Below, in pieces: positions 24,837-33,346 of a stretch of 64,000 nt of DNA; the first letter of the stretch is position 1; each line of letters opens with the position of its first letter. This DNA comes from Rhodanobacter sp. GTDB taxonomy: Bacteria > Pseudomonadota > Gammaproteobacteria > Xanthomonadales > Rhodanobacteraceae. Location: contig SCRF01000044.1 in NCBI GenBank assembly GCA_004322005.1, positions 29,548-93,547 on the forward strand, in the 5' to 3' direction. A program made the translations under genes and the position numbers. The notes beneath the pieces are model-generated. The model had not been told where the DNA came from. It saw only the letters and a program-made list of their open reading frames with translations, and searched no databases.

Positions 24837-25853
24837 TCAGGTCGAACGCACGATCAGCGTGACCGGCAAGGTTTCCGACTTCACCGGTTGCCCGTGGATC
24901 AACGCCAGCACCTTGCGTGCCAGTTGAGTGCCGCCTTCCTGCCAATCCTGACGTACCGAGCTCAGTGGCGGGATGAAGCTTGCCCCCAGCGGCATGTCGT
25001 CGTAGCCGACCACCGAAACATCGCCGGGGACGGAACGACCGAGCTCCAGCGTGGCGCGGATCGCGCCCATCGCCAGCAAATCGCTGCAGGCGAAAATGGC
25101 GTCGAAGTCGACCTTGCGTGCATGCAGCGAGTGCACCGCATCCATGCCCGAGTCCGGCGTGAATTCGTCCCGGCGCATCAGCAAGGGCTTGATGCCGTGC
25201 CGGGCCAGCGCATCGACGAAACCGTTCAGTCGCGCGAAGATTTCGGGATGGCTGGGATTGCCGATGAATACCGGGCGACGACGCCCCAGCGCGACGAAAT
25301 GATCGGCCACCACGGCACCGCCCAGCCGGTTGTCGCTGCCGACCACCACATGCGAGTCGCCTGCCGTACCGGCACCCCACACCACCATCGGCAGACCCAG
25401 CTTGTCGAACCGCCGCACCGCGTCCTGATGCACGCCCTGACCAAGCAGGATCAGGCCATCGGCGCCCTGCACCGCGGCGGCGCTGGCACCTTGTCGCGTG
25501 GTCAGCAGCACGCTGTAGCCCGCCGCCGTCAGTTCCTGCGAAATGCCGCCGAGCAGCACCAGCGGATAGGGATCGAACATGGTGCGGTCGGTGGATGGCT
25601 TCATTTCCACGATCACCGCCACCGTGTGGCTGCGGCGCAGGCGCAGGTTGCGCGCGTTCACATTGAGCTTGTAGCCATGCTCGAGGGCAAGCGCCTGGAT
25701 GCGTTCGCGGGTGGTGACGTTGACCAGCGGACTATCGCTGAGTGCTCTTGAAACGGTGATTTTGGAAATTCCGGCCAGATCCGCCAGATCGGCCATGGTC
25801 AGGCTCGACTGGCGGGCATCGTCGGCGGCAGGTTTTCTGCTTTTGCGGCTCAA
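24837..25853 (-). CDS. LacI-family repressor of the alpha-glucoside locus
   Basis: A 338-residue LacI/GalR regulator. The helix-turn-helix (MADLADLAGISKITVSRALS) is followed by a periplasmic-binding-protein-like sugar-binding domain with VGSDNRLGGAVVADH and ACSDLLAMG. The start TTG at 25853 is chosen because GAGG lies six bases before it and the basic SRKSRKP tail fits. The alternatives are a GTG at 25943 and an ATG at 25796, which begins at the HTH itself. It is divergent from the GH65 phosphorylase and probably binds the palindromes between them; its inducer may be an alpha-glucobiose. Confidence 0.9.
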   Translation of the reverse strand: MSRKSRKPAADDARQSSLTMADLADLAGISKITVSRALSDSPLVNVTTRERIQALALEHGYKLNVNARNLRLRRSHTVAVIVEMKPSTDRTMFDPYPLVLLGGISQELTAAGYSVLLTTRQGASAAAVQGADGLILLGQGVHQDAVRRFDKLGLPMVVWGAGTAGDSHVVVGSDNRLGGAVVADHFVALGRRRPVFIGNPSHPEIFARLNGFVDALARHGIKPLLMRRDEFTPDSGMDAVHSLHARKVDFDAIFACSDLLAMGAIRATLELGRSVPGDVSVVGYDDMPLGASFIPPLSSVRQDWQEGGTQLARKVLALIHGQPVKSETLPVTLIVRST

Positions 25854-26035
25854 GACCGACCTCGGTTGCGGATACTGACGACGGGGGATGGCATCAATCT
25901 CGTGAGAGTACAGGTGACACCGCACAAAAAAAAATCCGAGCACTGGCTGACCGGCATGATTTTTTTGCGCACCTGCAGCAACACAGAGCTTTTTTTCAAG
26001 TCATGCGTGCCGACTCGCGGCGCCTGAGCAAATGG

Positions 26036-26057
26036 CGCCAGCGGGATCCCGCTGGCG
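26036..26057. promoter_or_regulatory. Perfect 22-base palindrome
   Basis: CGCCAGCGGGA is followed immediately by its exact inverse, centred on GGGATCCC. The right-hand word GGCGCCAGCG recurs at about 26062. It could be an operator or cruciform. With no loop it is a poor terminator. Confidence 0.6.
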
Positions 26058-26085
26058 TGCCCGGCGCCAGCGGCAACGATGCACC

Positions 26086-26129
26086 GCAGCAAATGATACC
26101 GATGTCTTGTTATCGGTATCATTTGCTGC
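26086..26129. promoter_or_regulatory. Probable LacI-family operator pair
   Basis: An 18-base word GCAGCAAATGATACCGAT and its exact inverse flank an 8-base centre. Each half contains a 14-base block close to the common LacI-family site TGATACCGGTATCA: by eye 11 of 14 bases match on the left and 12 of 14 on the right. It lies 84 bases before the phosphorylase start, so a bound repressor could block it and autoregulate the LacI gene. Confidence 0.7.
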
Positions 26130-26212
26130 GATGCTTGCGCCCCAGTCCGCTGCCGGGTGCCGCAAATCGCAGCAGACACGGCACGTCGAAAGAGTCTGAG
26201 GGAGGGAGTCGA

Positions 26213-29200
26213 GTGGTCAATCCAGAGGCACTGCTGCCCGTTGCGGCAGCTGTGAACGCTCCCGTGGAAACGGATATCGACCCGTGGCGACTGGTTCGCC
26301 GCGGACACGATCCCGCCGGTTTCGCCCAGGACGAAAGCCTGTTCGCCCTGGCCAACGGCAGCCTGGGGGTACGCGGCAATCTGGAAGAAGACCCCAGCAC
26401 CAGTCAGGGCGCTTTCCTGTCCGGTGTGTGGGAGCGCTCGCCGATCGACTACCACGAACGTTTTCCGGGCCTGGCGCACCATACCGACACACGCGTCCCG
26501 GTCGCCGATGCCGCCCGCATCCAGTTGCGCCTGGGCGACACGCCGGTTCAATTGAGCCAGGGCGAATGGCAGGCGTTCGAACGCGTGCTGGACCTGCGCA
26601 ACGGCTGTTACCGACACAGCCTGCGCTGGCGTTCGCCCGGCGGTACCACGCTTCAGATCGAGGCCGAACGCATCGTGGCGCTGGACGAACCCGGCCTGCT
26701 GGCGATCCGTTACCGGGTGCGCTCGATCGACTATTCCGGTCCGATAACTCTGACGTCGGCGATCGACACGGCACGCGGAGCCGCCGAACAAGGCAGCGAC
26801 CCGCGCATCGGCGCACATCTGCAGGGCGGCCTGCAGATGACCGACGCGCAGGCCGGGGAAACCCTCGCCTGGGTGGCGCAGCGGACCACACACAGTGCCA
26901 TCCGGCTGGTCTGCGGGCAGCGGCATCGGCTGCTGGATTCCCGGCTGCATTTTCGCGATGCGCTGAACCTGCCCCACGGCGTGGTGCAGGTCTACGCCGG
27001 TATGCTGGCGCCGGGGGAAGATGTGGCCCTGGAAAAACACGTGGCCTACGCATGGTCGTCGCCGAACGGCAGCGAATCCGATCACAGCCTGCGCGACACC
27101 GTCGAGAACACCCTGGAAGGCGCCGTGGCCGCCGGTTACCCGGCGCTGCTGGCCCGTCAGGCCCGCAGCCTCGAATGCTTCTGGCGCGAGGCCGACCTGG
27201 CCATCGATGCCAATCCGGCGATCGAACAGGCGCTGCGCTTCAACCTGTTCCATCTGTTCCAGTCCAGCGGGCGCGACGGCAACGGCAGCACGGCGGCCAA
27301 GGGCCTGACCGGCGAGGGTTACGAAGGCCACTACTTCTGGGACGCCGAGGCCTTCATGCTGCCGGTGCTGGCATCGACGGCACCGGCGCTTGCGCGCAGC
27401 ATGCTGATCTACCGCTATCGCACACTGGAGCGCGCCCGGCTGCATGCGCGCGAGATGGATCACCCGCGCGGCGCTCTGTACGCATGGCGCACGATCAGCG
27501 GCGACGAGTGCTCGGCCTATTTCCCCAGCGGCTCGGCGCAGTACCATATCAACGCCGCGATCGCGTGGGCGATCCGGTTGTATGTCGATGCCAGCGGCGA
27601 TGAGGCATTCCTGCTGGCGCAGGGCGCGGAGATGTTGTTCGAAACCGCGCGCATATGGCTGCAGGTCGGCCACTTCAGCCCACGCCGGCAAGGTGCCTTC
27701 TGCATCCATGAGGTGACCGGGCCGGACGAATACTCCGCGCTGGTCGACAACAACCATTACACCAATCGCATGGCCCAGCGGCATCTGCACGACGCCGCGG
27801 CCGTCGCCGAATGGATGGCCGCGACACACCCCGACGACTACGCCGTGCTGGCCGCACGCATCGACCTGCAAGCCGACGAGGCAGCCCAATGGCAACGCGC
27901 GGCAGAGGCGATGTACCTGCCGGTGGACGCGGCACTGGATATCTTTCCGCAGGACGACGGCTTCCTCGAAAAACCGCGCCTGCCGAAAAACATCGCGAAC
28001 GCGCCAGGCAAGCAGCCGCTGCTGCTGCGCATGCATCCGCTGAGCATCTATCGCCACCAGGTGTGCAAGCAGGCGGACACGCTGCTTGCGCTGATGCTTG
28101 CCGGCGAGCGGGTCGATGTCGGTGCCAAACGCCGCAATTTCGACTACTACGAAGACGTCACCATCCACGACTCCACCCTGTCGGCGTCGACGTTCGCGGT
28201 GATCGCGGCGGAAGTGGGCTACGCGGACAAGGCCTTCGACTATTTTCTCGACACCTTGCGGGTCGATCTCGACGACCTGCACGGCAACGCGGCACATGGC
28301 GTGCACATGGCTGCGATGGCCGGCAGCTGGCTGGCGCTGACCTGGGGTTTCGGCGGCCTGCGCGTGATCGATGGCCAGCCCGCGTTCGCACCGCGACTGC
28401 CGGGTGGATGGAAAAGCTATCGCTTCGGGCTGCGCTGGCGCGATGCCCATCTGCGGGTGGAAGTCGACGGCACCGGCGTGCAGTACACCCTGACTGACGG
28501 CGAGCGCATGACGTTTCTGCACACCGGCCTGCCGCAGCAGTTGCACGCGGGCGAATCGATGCGTCTGCAGCGCGCCGATGGCGGCGGTGCCAGGCATGCA
28601 CTGCCGTACCCCTTCAAGGCGGTCATCTTCGACCTGGATGGCGTGATCGCCGACACGGCGGTGGTCCATCACGCGGCATGGAAACAACTGGCCACCGAAA
28701 TCGGCGTGCCCTTCGACGATGCCCTCGGCGAGCGCCTGAAGGGCGTGGATCGGCTCGCCTCGCTGGACATCGTGCTCGAAGGCGCGACGCAGCATTATTC
28801 GGCCGCCGAAAAACAGGCACTGGCGGCGCGCAAGAACGAGTACTACAAACAGCAGATCGAACACTTCGGGCCGCAGCATCTGTTGCCCGGCGCCCGCGCC
28901 GCGATCGAATCGGCGCGCCGTGTCGGACTCAAGATCGGGCTGGCATCGGCCAGCCGCAACGCACCGCGGCTGCTGCAGCGGCTGGGTATCGACGGACTGT
29001 TCGACCACGTGGTCGACGCCAACCTGATCAACCGATCCAAGCCGGACCCGGAGATCTTTCTGGCGGCGGCCAATGCGCTCGGCGTGGCGCCGGGTGAGTG
29101 TCTCGGCGTGGAAGACGCCGCCGCTGGCATCGCCAGCATTCATGCCGCGGGGATGGCGGCAATTGGAATCGGCCAGGCGCGAGCACTGGCCGAAGCAGAT

Positions 29201-29254
29201 GTGGTGTTGCCGAACATCGCAGGGCTCGACATAGGCGCTTTTACAACAACCTGA
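26213..29254 (+). CDS. GH65 disaccharide phosphorylase fused to beta-phosphoglucomutase
   Basis: A 1013-residue two-enzyme fusion. Residues 1-790 form a GH65 phosphorylase (maltose, trehalose, kojibiose or nigerose phosphorylase type), with the catalytic acid Glu506 in VTGPDEYS and the phosphate-site region around KQADTLLAL. Residues 800-1013 are a HAD-type beta-phosphoglucomutase with nucleophile Asp807 and acid Asp809 in FDLDGVIADT, SKPDPEIFL and GVEDAAAG. Together they would turn a disaccharide plus phosphate into glucose and glucose 6-phosphate without releasing beta-glucose 1-phosphate. No signal peptide, so cytoplasmic. GTG start at 26213 has a good ribosome site. Exact linkage specificity is not readable. 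Confidence 0.93.
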   Translation: MVNPEALLPVAAAVNAPVETDIDPWRLVRRGHDPAGFAQDESLFALANGSLGVRGNLEEDPSTSQGAFLSGVWERSPIDYHERFPGLAHHTDTRVPVADAARIQLRLGDTPVQLSQGEWQAFERVLDLRNGCYRHSLRWRSPGGTTLQIEAERIVALDEPGLLAIRYRVRSIDYSGPITLTSAIDTARGAAEQGSDPRIGAHLQGGLQMTDAQAGETLAWVAQRTTHSAIRLVCGQRHRLLDSRLHFRDALNLPHGVVQVYAGMLAPGEDVALEKHVAYAWSSPNGSESDHSLRDTVENTLEGAVAAGYPALLARQARSLECFWREADLAIDANPAIEQALRFNLFHLFQSSGRDGNGSTAAKGLTGEGYEGHYFWDAEAFMLPVLASTAPALARSMLIYRYRTLERARLHAREMDHPRGALYAWRTISGDECSAYFPSGSAQYHINAAIAWAIRLYVDASGDEAFLLAQGAEMLFETARIWLQVGHFSPRRQGAFCIHEVTGPDEYSALVDNNHYTNRMAQRHLHDAAAVAEWMAATHPDDYAVLAARIDLQADEAAQWQRAAEAMYLPVDAALDIFPQDDGFLEKPRLPKNIANAPGKQPLLLRMHPLSIYRHQVCKQADTLLALMLAGERVDVGAKRRNFDYYEDVTIHDSTLSASTFAVIAAEVGYADKAFDYFLDTLRVDLDDLHGNAAHGVHMAAMAGSWLALTWGFGGLRVIDGQPAFAPRLPGGWKSYRFGLRWRDAHLRVEVDGTGVQYTLTDGERMTFLHTGLPQQLHAGESMRLQRADGGGARHALPYPFKAVIFDLDGVIADTAVVHHAAWKQLATEIGVPFDDALGERLKGVDRLASLDIVLEGATQHYSAAEKQALAARKNEYYKQQIEHFGPQHLLPGARAAIESARRVGLKIGLASASRNAPRLLQRLGIDGLFDHVVDANLINRSKPDPEIFLAAANALGVAPGECLGVEDAAAGIASIHAAGMAAIGIGQARALAEADVVLPNIAGLDIGAFTTT

Positions 29255-29324
29255 CCGGTGAACCGACGTGAACATATCGGTCGATATGTCGCGATCAAAT
29301 CCAAATTAATGGGGAGACTCCGAA

Positions 29325-31857
29325 ATGAACAACCGCAAGCATCTAAACCGATTGGCATTGTCGGCGGCCATCGCTGCCACCCTCATGTCCGGCGCCGCGA
29401 TGGCGCAGGACAGCGGGCAAGCGCAGGGCGCGAAAACGACGGCCGCGAACAAACGCGCGCAGCAGGAAACCGATGCAAAGACCATCAAGAGCCTGCAGCA
29501 GGTCGTCGTGACCGGTTCGGCAACCGGCGTGAAGAAGATCGATGCAAGCTACACGATCACCACGGCAAATGCCGAGCAGATCAGGGAGGCCAATCCGAAG
29601 AGCACGGCAGATCTGCTGAAGATCGCGCCCGGCCTGTGGCCGGAGTCGACTGGCGGCCAGACCGGCGCGAACATCGAAATCGCCGGCTTTCCGGGTGGCG
29701 GCGATGCGCCCTTCAACACTGTTCAGCTGATGGGCTCGCCGCTGTATGGCATGCCGACCCTGTCGTTCTTCGAGCAGACCTCGATCTTCCGCCTCGACGA
29801 CACGATCGAACGCGTCGAGATCCTGCAGGGCGGCCCGTCGGTGGTCTTCGCCGACGGCCAAATCGGCGCCACCGAGAACTTCATCCTGAAGCAAGGCACC
29901 GCCAAGCCCTCCGGAAGCGTCGGCCTCACCTACGGTTCGGAAGGCCTGTGGCGTGCCGACGGCTTTTACGGCTTCAAGATCGCCGATGACTGGTACGGCA
30001 GCATCGGCGGTTTCTGGCGCACTTCTGATGGCGTCCGCAGTCCGCAGTTCAAAGCCGACGAAGGCGGCCAGCTCACGGCCACGCTGACCCACGACACGGA
30101 AAACGGGTCGATGATGTTCTATGCCCGCCGGCTCGACGACAAGAACCAGTTCATCACGCCGATCCCGCTGATTCAGACCGGCACCGATCACTTCAGCGCC
30201 TATCCCGGCTTCGACCCACTTACCAGCACTTACTACAGCAAGGCCATCCAGCATGTGTTCCTGGCCGGCTATCCTGGTGGCGGCACCCGTGCCGATCTCG
30301 CCAACGGTCGCGGCGCGAAGATGAATTTCTTCGGCGGCAACTTCGACTACGACCTCAGCAACGGCTGGACGCTCAGCGACAAGTTCCTGATCGACGAGGG
30401 CGATGTCGACACCAATGCGCTGTTTTCAGGCAGCAACCCGGCCACCCTCAACGACGAGCTCTACAACACCCCGACCGGCTTTGGCGGCTTCCAGCTCCCG
30501 TCCGGGTCGGCCACGGCCACCTATGTCGGCGGCGGTGCGGTCGATCCCAACCAGAGCGTGATCCATCAGGGCTGGTGGTTCATCCACAAGCACTTGAAGA
30601 ACATCAACAACGATTTCCGCCTGAGCAAGGAAATCTTCGACGGCAACACGCTGACCGCCGGCCTGTATCTGGCGCACTACACCGATAGCGACCAGTGGGC
30701 GCTGGGCAACCAGATGCTGATGACCAACACGCCGAATGCCCGCCCGATCACAGTGTCCTACGTGAATGGCGGCAACACCTACCAGCTGACCGACAATCAG
30801 GGCTTCCTCGACAACGGTGGCTACAACATCACCGAACACGGCGTCGCCACCAACAAGGCGTTCTACCTGTCCGATTCGTGGCGCGTCGGCCAGTGGCTGT
30901 TCGATGCCTCGGGACGTCTCGAAAACGAGCACGCCAAGAACACCGTATGCAACCTCAGCAACGTCGACCTGGACAACAATCCGCTCACGCTCTACAACAA
31001 TTCCGTGCCGGTCTGCAACGGCACGTTCTCCGTGACCGACTACAACAAGACGCACACTTCCTGGACCGTGGGCGCCAACTATGAGCTGGCCGACAACATG
31101 AGCGTCTATGTGCGCGCCAACAAGGGCGTCCATTTCGGCGACTTCGACAATGCGCTGCGCGGCAATACCACCGGCAACACGCCGCCGCTGCAGAAGATCC
31201 AGAACCTCGAAGCGGGCTTCAAATACCAGTCGCCCCTGGTCTATGCGGACATCAGCATCTACCACAAGCAATTCGACGGATTGACCTACCAGCCGACCGA
31301 CGGTGCGGGCAGGCCTGTCGGCAGCCCGTTGCTGTACGGTTCGGATTCCAAGGGCATCAACCTGGTCGGCGCCATCACGCCGGTGGAAAACCTGAAGCTG
31401 CAAGTCGTCGCGAATTATCTCGATGGCCACTACTCGCACTACTCCGCCTGCATCCCGTACGTGAATTCGGTCACAGGCAACGGATGTGCGCTGATTCAAC
31501 GGCAAGCAGTTGCAGCGTCAGCCGAAATTCCGCTACATGCTGACGCCGAGCTACCGGATTCCGTTCAGCTGGGGCGATGTGACCACCTTCGTGACCTACT
31601 CGCACGTCGGTCCGCATACCCAGGATCAGTCGGCCCTGCAACAGCTGGGCACGTACAGCACATGGGATTTCGGCGTGATCGCGAATGTCCAGAAGAACTG
31701 GCAGCTGCGTCTGCAGGGCACCAACATCACCAACGAGCTGGGCCTGACCGAGAGCAACTCGCGCATCTTCGGTGCCGCCGCCGGTGCGGGCGGCGTGATC
31801 CTGGCCCGTCCGCTGGAAGGCAGGGAGGTCAATTTCCAGGTCAAGTACGTATTCTAA
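29325..31857 (+). pseudogene. TonB-dependent receptor of the alpha-glucoside locus, frameshifted
   Basis: Outer-membrane receptor of about 843 residues if repaired. Signal peptide (1-27, GAAMAQD), TonB-box region VVVTGSATG, plug domain with VEILQGGPSVVFADG, and barrel. The reading frame breaks near 31494. Upstream frame reads VTGNGCAL, while the correct continuation FNGKQLQRQPKFRYMLTPSY begins at 31495 in the next frame and runs to the terminal VKYVF at 31857. Removing one A in CTGATTC restores the frame exactly. Everything else looks intact, so the break is recent or a sequencing error. It starts 70 bases after the phosphorylase, with GGGGAG before ATG. Confidence 0.85.
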
Positions 31858-31880
31858 GCAAGTTCCAAGCTGTTACCCCC

Positions 31881-31933
31881 GCCGAAGGGCGGTCCGGATC
31901 GGCACTCTCCACGATCCGGGCCGCCGCTTCGGC
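31881..31933 (+). promoter_or_regulatory. Long hairpin between the TonB receptor and MFS permease genes
   Basis: Nested inverted words GCCGAAG, GGCGG and CCGGATCG pair with CGATCCGG, CCGCC and CTTCGGC across a 10-base loop. It lies inside the operon after the receptor stop and may stabilise or attenuate the downstream message, lowering permease relative to receptor. Confidence 0.6.
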
Positions 31934-31959
31934 ACCTGATGTCACAAGCAGGGAACACC

Positions 31960-33225
31960 ATGAACCGACTTCGCATGATCGTCGCGCTGGCGCTGATCTA
32001 CATGATCTTCGCCATCCTGCTCAACAGCGTCGGCACGGTGATCCTGCAATCCATCGTCAGCTACGGCATCGGCAAGCCGCAGGCCAGCCTGCTGGAGCTG
32101 TTCAAGGATCTGACGATCGCGATTACCTCGTTCCTGGTCGCCTCGTTCCTGCCGTTGCTCGGCTACCGGCGCGCGATGATGCTGGCGCTGGCGATCGTCG
32201 GCAGCGCCTGCATGCTGATGCCGCTGTACCCCGGTTTTCACACCACCGAACTGCTGTTCACCTGCATCGGCATTTCATTCGCGCTGGCCAAGGTCGCGGT
32301 GTATTCCTCGATCGGGCTGCTGACCAGCGACAAGGCCGAACACGGGCGGCTGACCAACACCATCGAAGGCCTGTTCATGGTCGGCGTGCTGGCCGGCGGA
32401 TGGATCTTCAGCGCCTTCATCGACCATGCCGATCCGGCGAACCCGGTCTGGCTCAACGTTTACTGGCTGCTGGCCGCGATCTGCCTGGCGATCATCGCGC
32501 TGCTTGCCACCTCGAAGCTGGACGAATCGGCGGCGCATTCGAAACGGACCAACTCGATCCGCGGTTCGTTGATCGAGATGCTGCAGCTGTTCGTGCGGCC
32601 GCTGGTCTACGTGTTCCTGATCTCGGCGTTCCTCTACGTGCTGATCGAGCAGAGCTTCGGCACCTGGCTGCCAACCTTCAACAACGAAATCCTGAAGCTG
32701 CCCAATGCAATGAGCATCCAGCTCGCCAGCATCCTGGCCGCCATGACCGCGATCGGACGCCTGGGCGCCGGCCAGGTGTTGCGCCGGGTGCCCTGGTACG
32801 TGTTGCTGAACATCTGCGTGGTCGGCATGGGGCTGCTGGTGGTGGTCGTGCTGCCGCTGGCCCGGGAGGTGGTCGCCCGCCCGGACGTGGGCTGGTTCAG
32901 CGCACCGATCGCCGCTTACCTGATTCCGCTGATCGGCCTGTTGATGGCGCCGATCTATCCGGTGATCAACTCGGTGGCGCTGAGCTCGCTGCCCAAGCCG
33001 TCGCATGCGGCCATGACCGGCCTGATCGTGATCTTCTCCGCCCTCGGTGGCACCCTCGGATCACGCATCACCGCGATCGTCTTTTCGCGATTCAACGGCA
33101 TCGACGCCTTCTATTTCTCGCTGGTGCCGATGACGCTGGTGCTGGTCGCGCTGTTCTTCTTCAAGCGCGAAACCGATCGCATGGAACCGGCCACTCCGGT
33201 TGTCGTCAGCCTCGCCACGAAATAG
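31960..33225 (+). CDS. MFS sugar permease
   Basis: A 421-residue inner-membrane transporter with about 12 membrane segments and a central hydrophilic loop (about 185-210, DESAAHSKRTNS). It resembles the fucose/glucose-galactose-type MFS symporters. The start MNRLRMIVAL has AGGGAA at good spacing; an ATG seven codons earlier is weaker. Placed between the receptor and two periplasmic glycosidases, it most likely imports the disaccharide or glucose into the cytoplasm. Substrate not determined by sequence. Confidence 0.88.
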   Translation: MNRLRMIVALALIYMIFAILLNSVGTVILQSIVSYGIGKPQASLLELFKDLTIAITSFLVASFLPLLGYRRAMMLALAIVGSACMLMPLYPGFHTTELLFTCIGISFALAKVAVYSSIGLLTSDKAEHGRLTNTIEGLFMVGVLAGGWIFSAFIDHADPANPVWLNVYWLLAAICLAIIALLATSKLDESAAHSKRTNSIRGSLIEMLQLFVRPLVYVFLISAFLYVLIEQSFGTWLPTFNNEILKLPNAMSIQLASILAAMTAIGRLGAGQVLRRVPWYVLLNICVVGMGLLVVVVLPLAREVVARPDVGWFSAPIAAYLIPLIGLLMAPIYPVINSVALSSLPKPSHAAMTGLIVIFSALGGTLGSRITAIVFSRFNGIDAFYFSLVPMTLVLVALFFFKRETDRMEPATPVVVSLATK

Positions 33226-33346
33226 CCGTCGCACGCCGCCGGCAACGGCAGCCCGGATCAAGCGGCAGCCGCGCCCTTCCACCGTCCTTGCTGCGGATGT
33301 GCCTGACCCGGACAAAAGGCACGTCGCAACTCCTCCCGGAGCCATC

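Larger units (their letters stand above)
25854..26212. promoter_or_regulatory. Divergent control region of the alpha-glucoside locus
   Basis: This 359-base gap between the LacI gene and the GH65 phosphorylase holds two strong palindromes (26036-26057 and 26086-26129). It also has two A/T tracts facing each other (CAAAAAAAAATC near 25923 and GATTTTTTTG near 25959). A GGAGGGAG ribosome site stands five bases before the GTG start at 26213. There is no other ORF of note. Confidence 0.7.
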
